DNA of 64,000 nt from Paragyromitra xinjiangensis (taxonomy: Eukaryota; Ascomycota; Pezizomycetes; Pezizales; Discinaceae). The stretch lies in assembly GCA_038503065.1 (NCBI GenBank), contig JBCAMK010000001.1:434001-498000 (forward strand), given 5' to 3'. Positions 12,609-24,406 of the stretch are shown in pieces (positions within the stretch are counted from its first letter, which is position 1; each line of letters begins with the position of its first letter). The position numbers and the translations under genes were made by a program. Under the pieces are notes generated by a model, which saw nothing but the letters and a program-made list of their open reading frames with translations, was not told where the DNA came from and made no database searches.

Positions 12609-15600
12609 ATGGACTCTCCAGATCACGATGAGCCTGCGTCGCCGGTCACGGAAGATGAAGATTCATGCTTCCCGTGCAAAGGATGTGGAAATGTACGGAT
12701 CTTCCACCAATATTGGTTTCTATTTTTGCTAACTGGCGGATAGATACTAGAAGAAGGCAAAGCTTTTGAGCTGTGTGAGTAAATTTGGCTGATTCAAATC
12801 TACGGCCTTCACCTCGCATTCTATGGCTAACATTATCGTAGCGGGGAACAGATGGCATATCGATTGCTTCCGGTGCAACAAGTGTGAGACGCTACTGGAC
12901 TCTGATGCGAATTTGCTGTTGCTGGGTGACGGCTCCCTCATTTGCAACAACTGCACTTATAGCTGTGCAGCTTGTAAGAGCAAAATCGAGGATCTCGCAA
13001 TTCTTACAGGAGACCAGGCATTTTGCGCGGGATGTTTCAGATGTCGGAATTGCAAAAGGAAGATCGAAAATTTGAAGTATGCCAGGACATCGCAGGGGAT
13101 ATTTTGTATGAGCTGCCACGAAACTATCATGGCCCGTCGACGAAAACGAAATAAACAGGCAAAAACACCGACAATAGGGAGTAATGCCCCGTCGCCAATG
13201 CTTTCATTGGACAAATCTCTCCCTTCTCTACCCGTAGAGGATGATGAGCCTTCAGATGGCCATATAACTCCTACAGAGTTATCTCCTCGACCTCGGCCGC
13301 AAGTAAACAGAACGACTTCTTCGAGATCAGGCCACACTCCTGATCAATTGTCTCCGCTTGGATTTGTTCCTCCAGGTACATCCAATTCAATGCTAACTTA
13401 CAGGGTATGTTGTTTCTAACTTTAGATAGAAAACCACCTTCGCACCACCCCCCGTTCTCACAAAAGATACTCACAGAATTCCCAGGCTTCGGAGCATTCG
13501 GTAGAAATTCCCACGAATCCTAGTTCTTATGATCCGTACTCCTCGTTCATTCCGGTCGTGCTTGATCCCTCACCGCCTGCCCCAACTCCTCTACCCAGCA
13601 TATCTTATAGGCCTAATCGATCATCTTCATACAACCTCTACCATGATATTCAAGGTCGAGATCAGACGAATAATACCCGCCCAACTTTTGAACGCAATGC
13701 ATCAGACTCATCTACTTACTTGGATGCCGATAAAGGGAGACGATCACACGTTGCATCTCAGATTGCAGCTCATGAGAGACGTCAGTATTCTGGTGGAGAC
13801 GGGCCGGATATCGGAAGAAAATCTTATGATTCGGGTCGGGAGAGAGGGGAGAAGGAATATCTCTCCAGCGAGGCTTATGTTCCTTCATATCACATGAAAG
13901 AGACTGAAAGTACCAAAGCACCACCACTACAAAGGTCCGGGATTTCCCCAAATGTTCAAGGGGATATACAGAAACGGGAGAATTTCAAGCTCGGAGAAGT
14001 GCCGAGAGAAAGGAAGAAGTCGGGATCATTCAAGATTTTGGATACGGAGGATGAACCATCTCAGGAGATCTCGATCTCATTTTCTCCACTTGACTTAGAT
14101 ATGCCACAAGGAGCATTGCAGCCAGAGATACCGCCTAGGGGGGATTCTTACAAACCACCCGTGACATCTCCAGTATCTGTTCATAAAAAGTCATTCGAAT
14201 CCCCCGTTAACTCAGCTTCTTCGTCAGGTCGTTCTCAGCGATCTCATGGTACGTCGGGCTCTAATGCGTCTGCGATAACTGCAGCAGAGTCGCCGGAGGT
14301 TGTGATTCCTGGACCTCAAGAAGTTAGCGACCCCAGACCCCAAGGCATCAAGATCAACACAAAGACCACTGTCACCAACATTAGTTATCAGCAGGATTCT
14401 TCATCCACTGTATCTTCTGCAAGTCAACCACATCCTTCAACATCTTTCTTGCCGAAATCCGGGCCTCACCCTCGGCCTTCAACTGCTCATGCAACCACCC
14501 GTAGCCTGAGCCCCAATCATGCCGAGAGCTTGCATTTGCTAGGCAGCTATGATCTTTCATCATCAGTTTTGCCACATCCGTTCAAATCTCCGGTAAGCGA
14601 GTTAAGCATGGAGGAGGATATTGCAAGAGTTTTCGGGGGAGGAGATACCTCGGCGTCAATTCTCCGAAGGGTATCGAATGCAGTCAGGCATGGGCGAAGC
14701 TTCAGTGATTTAGCAGCTAGAACTAGTTCGTCCCCAAAATGGCCTAGATCCCCAAGTGCTAGATATTCAGGAGATATGCCAACATTTAATACAGGTTATA
14801 ATAGCCCGAGTTTGACATTGGACAGCAGGGACGAGAATCTTTCTCTTAAAAATGAGCTTCGACGTTCAATGCAAAAAGTTGCTGAACTTGAAGCTAAATT
14901 GAGCGTAGGTTGATTTCTTGCCAAAATTTCATGTTCTGCGCTAAAAGAATTTGTAGCATGCGGGAACAGCGGAGGCTCTCGACTCAAATATCACAGAAAA
15001 GAGGAATACAGTGGCTTTGCTAGAAACTGAACGGGAGGCATTTTTACGTGAACTTATGGTGATCAAAGAGCGAGTTCACGCTGCTAAAGATGGGTTTGTA
15101 TTTCTACAATTAGATAGGGATGAATGCTTGCTCACGATCATAGGCAACCACTTAACATGGAAGAATTGAAATCCGACCTTATTCGCGGCGTAACACGGGA
15201 GCTAGAAGACCTGAAGACATCTCTGAAATCGGAGATTCAAGCGCTAGTGGCTGAACGAGATCAATTGGTTGAGGAAGTTAGCATGTGGGCTCGTACACGA
15301 GAACAAGCAATCCAAGACAGCGAACAGCTCAACCTGAAGAATGCTCAATTGGCTGATCTAAACAATGAGTTGACGAGGCGGATTCAAGGTCAATTCAAAG
15401 CTAATAAGGCACCTGTCAACGGGTTGGGTATATATACCGGAAATCCAATGGAACTTCTAGATATGAAGGATGGCGAGAAACGGCCTCCGACAGCCAATAC
15501 TTCGGCGTCGGTTACAAGTATCTCAACTTCAATCCCTGTTCAGGAATATCAGTCACAACCGCAGCAACAATTACCACATTCACACACACATCAACACGCT

Positions 15601-16608
15601 AACGATGGTGCCGAGGTTTTGGTCGCCCAAAAAGTTACTACTTTGAAGAATGGAGCACAGCCGAAGAAGACTTTCTGGAAGAAGGGAGGTGCTTCAATCA
15701 TGAAAGGTGCTGGGAAAGGATTCAATAAGGTTGCTTCGGTAGCCCCCGATGCACCTGGAGCCAAGATTTTTAGCACGCGGAAGGGTTGGGCAAAGGGCGG
15801 TAAGGGGGCGAACGGTATGAATGGAGCTGGATCCACGATTACCATTAGTGATACTGGCATTCGTAAGTGCACTTATATTTTCGTTTCTTCTCAGTTGTCT
15901 GACAGTGAATAGTTCCACTTTTTGGCACAGAACTCGAGCACCGAGCTGAATATGAGGGCAATCGGATACCGAACGTTGTACAGAAATGTATACAAGAAGT
16001 GGAGATCCGGGGGATGGATTTTGAAGGAATTTACCGAAAATCCGGGGGTGCTTCACAAATGCGACATATTCAAGATACCTTTGAAAGGGGCGAGGATCCA
16101 CAATTTGATAGTAATGTCGATATTTGTGGAGTAACTAGTGTTCTCAAACAATACTTTAGGAACCTTCCAAACCCCTTGCTCACTTATGAGATTTACGAAC
16201 GTTTTGTCGATACAACTAGTACGGGCCCATTAGATACCCTCCTACCTCAAGAGATTTTTTGCTAACTTTTCAATAGCGATTCATGAGGAAGACAAGCGTG
16301 TGAACATGGTGAAGGACCTCATAGATGAGCTTCCGTCCATTCATAGAGACTGTTTGCAATTCGTGATCTTCCACCTGGCAAGGTAAGTTTGTTCTGTTCC
16401 ATAGTTTTGTATTCATCGCAGCTTGCTAACTTTATTATATAGGGTCGCCGCAAGGAAAGAAGAGAATCTTATGACTACAAGGAATTTGGCTGTCGTCTTT
16501 GCGCCAACACTATTACGTCATACCACAGATGAACGTGAAATTAGTGACATGCACGCAAAGAATAACGCCATCCAATTCCTTATAGACCACAATGAGGTTA
16601 TCTTTTGA
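12609..16608 (+). CDS. LIM-domain Rho GTPase-activating protein (Rga type)
   Basis: Predicted to switch off Rho/Cdc42 GTPases at sites of polarised growth and septation. Nine exons: 12609-12692, 12744-12774, 12842-13404, 13477-14904, 14957-15093, 15144-15862, 15931-16218, 16277-16382 and 16443-16608; phases agree throughout, giving 1173 residues. Two N-terminal LIM zinc fingers are clear: CKGC, then WHIDCFRCNKC, then CAAC, CFRCRNC and CMSCH. A long Ser/Pro-rich linker follows, then a coiled coil (about residues 760-830) and a Lys/Gly-rich segment with KKTFWKKGG. The C-terminal RhoGAP domain contains GMDFEGIYRKSGG; its Arg (about residue 1023) is the arginine finger. KENLM-like and NLAVVFAPTLLR motifs complete the domain. 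Family architecture matches fungal Rga1/Rga2-type proteins. Several introns carry a gctaac branch site. Confidence 0.93.
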
Positions 16609-17863
16609 TTTGATTTTATGAATTGGGATAAAACCAACCACCCAATCGGCGTTCCGCATTTGAGCCTTTTATTTTCATACTTCCTCTTCTTGCTGTAATT
16701 TTTTTTCCCAAGTCATTTTGATTGATTATGTGAGAGCGGACAAAGGGGCGTTCTTTTTGTTTGTTAAATTTCCTACTCTGTTTCTCCTAAAAAAATTACC
16801 CTATTTGTCTTAGCCGCGATCGCATGGGAATTGGAATTTTGCTTTCATTTCTTTACTTTGGTGTGGGAAGTGAAAGATGATGATTAATTGCTGTTTAGGC
16901 TTTTATTGTAGTCAGCCATTTTTTCTTTGTTCTTTTTGTGTTTCCTTCGTACCCATAGCTGCGCTGTGCTGGTGCCAGTGATGTCCATGATGATTGAAAA
17001 ATGAGGGGATGTTTATTTCGTTTTATTCTCTATCCGCGTTTTTCTGGACTCCAGTTCTGGACTGACTTAGTCCCGCGGTTTGTGCATACGCCTCCGAAGA
17101 CCTCTTCAGTGTTTACTTCGGGAGAGTGATTTTCTGGTTTTTCTCGTCTCTCTTTTCAGGTTCAAAATCGTGGATGATGGTTATACCCAAGATTTAGTTA
17201 GCCTTTACACAGTTTTTGATGTTTGGAACGATGGAAAAATTAGTATTGCTGGTTTCCAGTGGAAACTGGCAGAAGCTTTTTATTGAACTTGGCTGGAAGA
17301 TCGGCTTATAAGTGTTGGAAGATTTCGAAAGGGGTACTATCGTTGAATTTTCGAATTCAAGTACAAAAAGGAGTTGTCTTTCGATTGATTGCACTATCCC
17401 GGAGGTAAGTACACGAGTGATATCTTATGAATTTGCCTTAGGTAAAGAATACACAAGTTTTTGTGGTAGCAGGCTTTTGTCTAAAGAAGAGTCCAGCAAA
17501 TAATGGAGGGGAAGATATAATAATCCAAGGGTACCCCTTGAGAACGCCTCAACCTCAAGCCCAGTCCCGTGCCAAACCCTTGAAAGGTGCACGCGACGAT
17601 CTGATGCAGCCATCATGTCGTAAGAAACAAGGTTACTATTTTTCTAAGAAGGTGATTAGCGGCATGATTGTTAACCGAGTGATAGAGCGTGATAGAGCGC
17701 ATGTGAGATCACGCTAGCTGCTTTGAGTGACCCCTCTGCAAAGAGCCGCAGCGCGTCAACGCCACGTCTTCCCATAAATATGATATTCTGGCGCGTCCCC
17801 CTTGCACACTTTCGTTCACTGTTTGCCCTGAGAGCGAGGGATTTTTCCTCTCGTAGACACTCA
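16609..17863. other. Intergenic region between the RhoGAP and topoisomerase III genes
   Basis: The first part is T-rich and probably the 3' UTR of the RhoGAP gene. Short open frames at about 17080-17286 and 17463-17717 have no recognisable content. The final 150 bases are presumably the topoisomerase III promoter and leader. No RNA gene was seen. Confidence 0.4.
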
Positions 17864-20282
17864 ATGCCCAGCAAAATTTTGTGCGTGGCGGAAAAGCCTT
17901 CCATTGCGAAGGCTGTGTCTGGGCACATGGGCGGGGGTCGAATAAATGTCCGTATTCCTTTTCTCGTACCCGGGGTCAATTACTCACGAGTATCTCTAGA
18001 CAAGAAATACTCGGAACAAGTATATAAAGAATTATGACTTCACTTACCGTTTCCCACAACCTTGGGGGGAGTGTAATGCTACTATGACTTCCGTTCTTGG
18101 CCACACTGTAGAGTGGGACTTCGACGATGTTCATAGAAAATGGAGCTCCTGCTCACCAAGTGCTCTCTTCGATGCTAGGACAGTACAGATGGTCCCTGTA
18201 AGTAGGGTTGCATCCCTTGTTCGTTGAGAGGGTTCTACTAATATTCCATCAAAGAATCGTACCAAAGACGTGGCTGATAACATTGCTAGTGAAGCTCGCA
18301 ATGCTCGAGTACTTTTTATCTGGACTGATTGTGATAGAGAAGGAGAATACATTGGCACCGAGGTTAGGGATATCGCCCTAAAAGCGAACCCGCATATCAT
18401 AGTCAAGAGGGCAAAATTTTCGAACATCGAGCGAGCACATATTCTTCGTGCTGCGCAACATCCTGTGGATCTTGACGAGAGGCAGGCTGCAGCAGTTCGT
18501 GCTAGGATAGAGCTAGATCTAAGGATTGGAGCAGCGTTTACTCGGTGGCAAACGTATGCGTTGAAAGGAATCCAAGGACTAGAGGATAGAATTATAAGCT
18601 ATGGTAGATTTACCAGCTTTCTTTATATTTTTGGTTGGTGATTAGCAAGATCCCGCTAACAGCATATGTAGGTTCATGTCAATTTCCAACCCTAGGCTTC
18701 GTTGTGGAGCGCTATAACCGGGTCAAAAATTTCGTCCCAGAGCCATTTTGGAGTATTAAAGTCATGCATAAAAGAGATGATATAAACGTTACTTTCAACT
18801 GGGATCGGAACAGGTTATTTGATAGAATGAGTACGGTGATTTTGTTCGAAAGATGCCTCGCAGCAAAGATTGCAACTGTTACTGGAGTGGTAACGAAGCC
18901 GGCTAAGAAATGGTAGGTCGGTATTTCCTCATGAGTGGGGATGACGAGTCGCTGACAAGACCCTTCAGGAAGCCGTTGCCATTGACTACAGTCGAATTGC
19001 AGAAGCAAGGGAGTAGGTTTTTAGGGCTTTCATCCCAACTGGTCATGACTGTAAGTTTCTGTCTATTCCCAGTAGGGCTATCAAGTAGGTCTCTAACGAT
19101 GTCTTGAAATGGCGCAGATAGCAGAAAAGTTATATACCTCAGGATTCATAAGCTATCCAAGAACAGAAACCGATCAGTTTGACAAAGGTATTGATTTACG
19201 AGCTCTCGTGGAAAAGCAGACACCAAGTGAGACTTGGGGGCAATTTGCCCAAGGGTGAGCTTGCTCCTTTATACTCTTGAAAGACAAAAAATTTGACTTG
19301 CGCCGGGGGCTAGACTTATGAACGGCGGCTTCTCCCAACCCCGCATGGGTAAAAATAACGATAAAGCTCATCCTCCAATTCATCCCGTCGTGTATGTTGC
19401 GCCTAATGCCCTCAACAGCAACGATGAGCGTAGGGTCTATGAATTCGTCGTTCGACGTTTCCTCGCCTGCTGTTCTGAAGATGCAGTTGGTGAAACCACA
19501 ACGGTGAACCTCTTATATGGCGACGAGTGTTTTCATGCATCTGGACTTGTGGTACTGCAGAGAAATTATTTGGATGTGTACGTCTATGATCGTTGGGAAT
19601 CTTCACAAATGCTACCACAGTTCCACCAGGGCGAAACTTTCGTACCTACTGAGGCAAATATCACAGACGGGAAGACGAGTCCTCCGGGGTATTTGACAGA
19701 ACCTGAGTTGATTGCCCTGATGGATGCCAATGGGATTGGGACGGATGCTACAATGGCAGAACATATTGCGAAGATTATCGAGAGATTGTATGTTTTTGCG
19801 ACACCTAGAGCACGGGGTGGTGGGGGTGGGGGTGGGGAAGAGGAGGCTGAAGATGATGGGGGAGGTGGAAGAGGGAGGGGGCGGGGGGGGGGGCGTGGGA
19901 GAGGAGAAGCTAGGGGTGGACGAGGAGGTGGAGCAGCAGGAGGTGGGGGAAGAGGTGGAATGCAAGAGTTTATTCCTAGTAACTTGGGCATTGCTTTGGT
20001 TGAGGGCTATGACTCGATTGGGTTTGACAACAGTCTTAGCAAGCCGTTTCTGCGGAAAGAGATGGAGCAGAGTATGAAGCAGATCTGTGAGGGCACAATG
20101 ACGAGACAAGATATGGTGCATTCTAGTGTAGAGCAGTATAGAGAGATGTTCATCAAGGCGAGCCGGCAGGTTGCTGTGTTGCAAGCTGTAAGTTCTCCTA
20201 CTATCCGTCTCTTGAAATTCTACGGGTGGTGGTTGCTGATAGTGTGTTCTAGGCTGCAAGAAGGTATTTGACTGGTCAATGA
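17864..20282 (+). CDS. TOP3: DNA topoisomerase III (type IA)
   Basis: Single-strand passage topoisomerase that acts with a RecQ helicase and Rmi1 to dissolve recombination intermediates in the nucleus. Eight exons: 17864-17947, 18000-18197, 18255-18603, 18672-18912, 18969-19050, 19118-19254, 19314-20187 and 20253-20282; 664 residues with consistent phases. The start reads MPSKILCVAEKPSIAKAVS, the Toprim nucleotide motif. IWTDCDREGEYIG gives the metal-binding acidic triad. YGSCQFPTLGFVVERY and WKPLPLTTVELQK follow. GFISYPRTETDQF contains the catalytic tyrosine, about residue 331 (codon 19154-19156). A Gly/Arg-rich stretch at 19809-19965 interrupts the domain between KIIERLYV and FIPSNLGIALVEGYD. 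The first intron has a non-standard GTCCGT donor. Only nine residues follow the last intron, so no zinc-finger tail is present. Confidence 0.94.
19809..19965 (+). repeat. Gly/Arg/Glu-rich low-complexity insert in topoisomerase III
   Basis: The sense strand is almost pure G and A, with several long G runs near 19858-19892. It encodes glycine tracts mixed with GRGRG and EEEAEDD. It lies inside the conserved catalytic region and reads in frame, so it is translated. The G runs could form quadruplexes in DNA or RNA. Confidence 0.85.
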
Positions 20283-20712
20283 TTGCGCTGTGCGGTGTTC
20301 GGCGGGGATTTTTGAGCTGTATATACTAGAAAAATTTGGGGGTTTAGGGGTTGGAGTATGCTGGATTTGTCGTTCTGGTTCAATTCGGTTATTGGTACTT
20401 TGCGTTGTATTTAGTTCCCCATAAGCCAGCCATACGGGGTAGTCGAAGTGTTTCCGGCTGCATGGGGCGTCGAGAGTAAGGGAAATACTGGGGTTGGGCT
20501 GGGAAAAATATAAGCATTCTCACGGGGTTCAAAATTTGTGATCGAGTGAGAGTTTCTCAATAGAAATCTTAAGGCCACAACTGCGGTGACTTTTCGTGAT
20601 AGAAACCTTAGAGGCTTGCTCACCCTGCTCAGTCTCTTTTATCTTTGTTTTCTGCTATAAACAGTTGAGGGTCCTCATGCTATTTTAAAAAGCTATTATC
20701 TAATCTAAACCC

Positions 20713-22239
20713 TTAAAACATATCATCATCGCTATCCTCATCCATCCGCCCCCTCACCATCGGTGGACTACTATCTGTCGCTCCACTCTCATCTGCCGCC
20801 CCCGCCGTCATCAAAATATCTTTCACAATCCTTCTACTCGCCTCCCTTGCTGGGGTCGCTAATAGCTTACTCGGCGGTAGCGAGAACTGTATTGTAACCG
20901 GCGGACTATACCCTCGTGGCAGGATCAAATCGTCACTATCTTCTTCATCCCAATCGTCGAGGTTATATCTCGACGTCGCCCCACCACCACTCTTGGCGGC
21001 ACTTGGACCGCCGTAGTTGTGTTTAACTGTCGTGGGGGTCTTCGGGCCTAAGTCAGGCCTTGTGGAACCGCGAGGAGGAGAGTCGAATATGTGAGCTGTG
21101 TGGAATTGGGGTTTAGGAGGCGAAGACATAAGACTCTCATCGTCGTCCGGAACTCCAAATAATGGGCCTCTTCTTGGAGTTGCGGCAGATGGTTGTGTGA
21201 TAGTTCTGTATTTCGATGCAGGCTGCTTCCCGAGTGGGGTGGCTTGCACACGCCAGTTTTTGTCGAGTACGCGGTGGAGTAGTGCGTCTTCGTTTGGATT
21301 CCCGCCGGGGGTCTTGCGTGTTGATGGTGGAGGGTAGAATGGAGATGATTCCGGAGTCTCTGGGTCTGCGCCGGGGGGTAGTCGGCGGTTGAAACGGGCT
21401 CGGTTGGTGGGTGGTGTAGAGGGTGGGAGGATTGGCGAAGAGTGGGTGGAGTCTGTGGGTTGGGCTGGTGGGAAGCCGTGGATTGTGTAGTCTTTTGTTG
21501 TGAGTTCTTTCTTGAGTGCTTCGAAGGGGGATTCGATGTCGGCCCATTGTGGAGCGTCGTTCTTGCTTTGGGCTTTGGGTGTGGATTGGATGGCGGCGCC
21601 GGTGAGGTTGAGGGAGTCGAGGAGCGAGTCGTCGAGTAGGTATTCGTCGTCGGAGTCGTCGTCGCCGCCACCTACGTCAGGGAGGGTGTGGCGGGTTGTG
21701 TCCTCGGCGGGTCCGGGGCGGGAGGTGTGCTCATCGTAGCGGCCAGGGGAGGAGTTAGGGAATTCGGAGGACTCGTGGGTTGCGTAGGTGGCTTCGCCGC
21801 GGACTGTTGAGGCGATGGTTTGGTCTACGTAGGAAACCTCTTCTTCTTGGTAGTTGGAGAGAGCAACATTGGCAGAGGCTTCGAAGAATTGTTTCCAGAA
21901 CTGTGGGGCAGAATTTAAGGTGTCAATGATCGACCAGCTTGAAAAGGAGAATGTGGACTCTTGCGCAAGGGTTCACCTTGGGGAGAGCAGGGGTTATCGT
22001 ACCTTGGATCCTTCCCAAACGGCTTCGGATTCTTTTGCGTACCGCTCGACTATGGGGATGATAGATGTTGTGACTATCCGGTGCGTTTTGCTGAAGTTGT
22101 GGTCGATTTCTGTTATATCGTTAGTTATTGATATCTAGAGTATCGGGGGTGAGCTCCACACACCTTGCAGGGTCAACGTTATTGACTGCTCCAACTTCTC
22201 GAGCTCGGCAGTCAGTGAAAGCGGTGGCCTTTGTGCCAT
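20713..22239 (-). CDS. ASK1: DASH/Dam1 complex subunit Ask1
   Basis: Component of the ring complex that couples kinetochores to spindle microtubules. Three exons read on the minus strand: 22239-22164, 22109-22003 and 21900-20713, 456 residues. The N-terminal helix region reads LEKLEQSITLTLQEIDHNFS, followed by IIPIVERYAKES and FWKQFFEASANVALSNYQEE, all diagnostic for Ask1. A long acidic and Ser/Pro-rich middle follows. The C-terminus has SPPVTIQFSLPPSKLLATP and AREASRRIVKDIL, another family signature, then an acidic DEDSDDDMF tail. Many SP and TP sites fit the known Cdk control of Ask1. The gene is divergent from MED21 and convergent with topoisomerase III. Confidence 0.94.
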
Positions 22240-22428
22240 TTCATCGAATTCGGACGAACAGGCGGATTATGCAGGTACCAGGGGGAAGTTGAGAGTTCGC
22301 GATAACGATTGCAGATCACCTTTGAAGTTGGGGTAAGAATTCAAATCTGGACCAGAATGACTAATGAGGCTCTTACGCACGTTAATGTGGACTTCGTTGT
22401 TAACTTCACTCATTAATACCAACCAACC
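22240..22428. promoter_or_regulatory. Shared promoter between ASK1 and MED21
   Basis: Only 189 bp separate the two start codons, which point away from each other. This stretch must hold both promoters and both 5' leaders. No TATA box is obvious. Confidence 0.7.
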
Positions 22429-22983
22429 ATGGCTGACCGATTATCACAACTTCAGGATGCTATTGATCAGGTAGATCCCTAGGTTATGCAGCTTCTATTT
22501 CTCCTGCTAATCCGTGTAGATGGCCACACAGCTCTTCAGCGCCCTGCGTTACATCGGCACGCACCACGATGCGGTTCCGGTAGGCGGTGAAGCCAAGGTC
22601 GCGGATGAGACCGGTATCTACCAATAGTCTATCTTAGATTGTGAAATAAAGCTAATATATTCTTTTACAGCTGTGATTGATGATAAGGCTACTTTCGACG
22701 GTAATTCCCTACCCTCAGAAACAAAAGGAAGCTATCTAACCTTAAACCAACAGCTGCCAAGTTCGAGCTCGCTCGTGACCTTATCTTCAAATCCAAGCAG
22801 ATCGAGTTTTTGATAACTTCCCTTCCTGGTATTGGCGTTTCTGAGGACGAGCAGCAGGAGCGACTACGGAATCTGGAGCAGGAATATAAGGAAGCTGAGG
22901 CGAAGCGGAAAGAGGCGGTTCAGCAAAGAGAGGAAGCTGCAGAGAAGCTGGATCAGGTTATCCGTAGCTTGCGGAGGTGTTGA
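22429..22983 (+). CDS. MED21: Mediator complex subunit 21 (Srb7)
   Basis: Middle-module Mediator subunit that forms a coiled-coil pair with Med7 and links activators to RNA polymerase II. Four exons: 22429-22470, 22520-22613, 22671-22700 and 22754-22983, 131 residues. The protein starts MADRLSQLQDAIDQMATQLF and continues SALRYIGTHHDAVP, the typical Med21 start. A second conserved block reads ELARDLIFKSKQIEFLITSL followed by PGIG. The C-terminal half is a charged coiled coil (about residues 75-128). Length is normal for the family. A 30-nt exon lies between introns two and three. Confidence 0.95.
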
Positions 22984-24406
22984 TGGCTGTTGTGGGCTTT
23001 TGTGAAGTGTGGGCTTTTGTACTGATAGTAATATGGCGTTATTTGTCAGGTACCTCATCTAGCGTGCAACAGTCTAGGATTACCCTAGAATCCATTGAAT
23101 TAACTCCACCTTTCCGCAGTTGCATGACTCTTGTGTAGATGTTGATTCCTAGTTCAAGCGCCATCACTCCTTCATATAGGTGGCTGTCGTGTTGAAATAC
23201 TATATCGGGGCTTTCAGTTGAGCAAGCCCCAGATCTAAAGCTGGTGATGGAAATTGTTGATGTTATGTTAAGTATCCAGACACACTAGAACAACAAGGGA
23301 CAGCATTCCTAAGAGGCCCTATGTCGAGCGCAGTGGTCGACTTCCAGGAGTCTCATCTATTTAAACTTGTCTCAGATGCTTCGACCGAGCGATACCGACT
23401 ACTTTGGAAACGTATACTGGTTTATCTGATAAGATCCAGTAGGAAACTTACGGATAGAAGTACTCAGAATGGGTACTTAAGGCTTATTGTGTTCATAACA
23501 CCGTTTTGGGTACTATAAAACTCTCTCTCATCCCTAGAGCCACAGTAGTGGGGAAAGAGGCGTGACCGGCGACAGTACCTAGTATGGAGTCTGAGGAAGG
23601 GTTTGTTCATGTCTTGTAGCAAGAAACGCCATTGTCACTGAAGAGATGATTATATATAGATGGTTAGTTGAGAAAGACATGCATTTGGTGGACACTGGCT
23701 TGTCGGGAAAGATAATTACTGCAGTATCAAAAAGGGGGCGAATCTGCTCCGGTAGTATGGCTGTATACTTTATAATGCTAGAAAGGTACGGAGGTTAATT
23801 AGTTGCTGTATTTATCCCGAAAAATTATTTGTGGGGATCTAGGTTTTTGTGAGGGCAGCAGCATAGCGGTGCTTTTTAGAGTTAGTATTTGGTTGAGGCT
23901 GCGCACTTTCTGAATGGCGGTGGTTTCTCGGCATTCCTACTGCATTAGGTATCTTTACACAATATCTGGGAGTACATGTGTTTTGAACATCGGCCGACAC
24001 ATGCAAATTACAAAAAATGAAGAACTAATACTGGATCACCAGAAGAATGCTGCACATTTGGTTAATACAGCAGCCCTACAACAGAATAGCCGGAGCAGAA
24101 ACGCTCTCCTTTTGGTACTGTAGTTGGCGATGGGTAGTCGAGAGTCTTTTCCTCTCGACATGAAGTTCAATCAGTTATATGTAGTCTTAGTTGCCCTAGT
24201 AAATTAATGTAAGCGTAGATATAAGCAGAGAGTTGAAGCATCCCAATTTATTACGTGATAATTGTAGTCACAAAATATCACTCACTCATAATAACAAGCA
24301 TAAAACGCAACGAAATATATCTCAAAATATGTTTAACGGATACCCAACGCGAAGTCATGAGTAATAAACTCTACTTACTAGCATGCCAAACCACATCCAC
24401 CTTTCC
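22984..24406. other. Intergenic region between convergent genes
   Basis: Holds the 3' ends of MED21 and of the gamma-tubulin complex gene. Short open frames are AT-rich and unconvincing. A small palindrome (tctagg/cctaga) is at about 23072-23088. Nothing else was recognised. Confidence 0.4.

Noticed and set aside
13374..13424. Alternative 50-nt intron in the RhoGAP gene
   Set aside because: It leads into a stop after 34 codons, whereas the 13405-13476 intron keeps the conserved frame (TYRNSQ junction).
17080..17286. 68-codon frame upstream of topoisomerase III
   Set aside because: No start in context, no partner exon and no family resemblance; probably chance.
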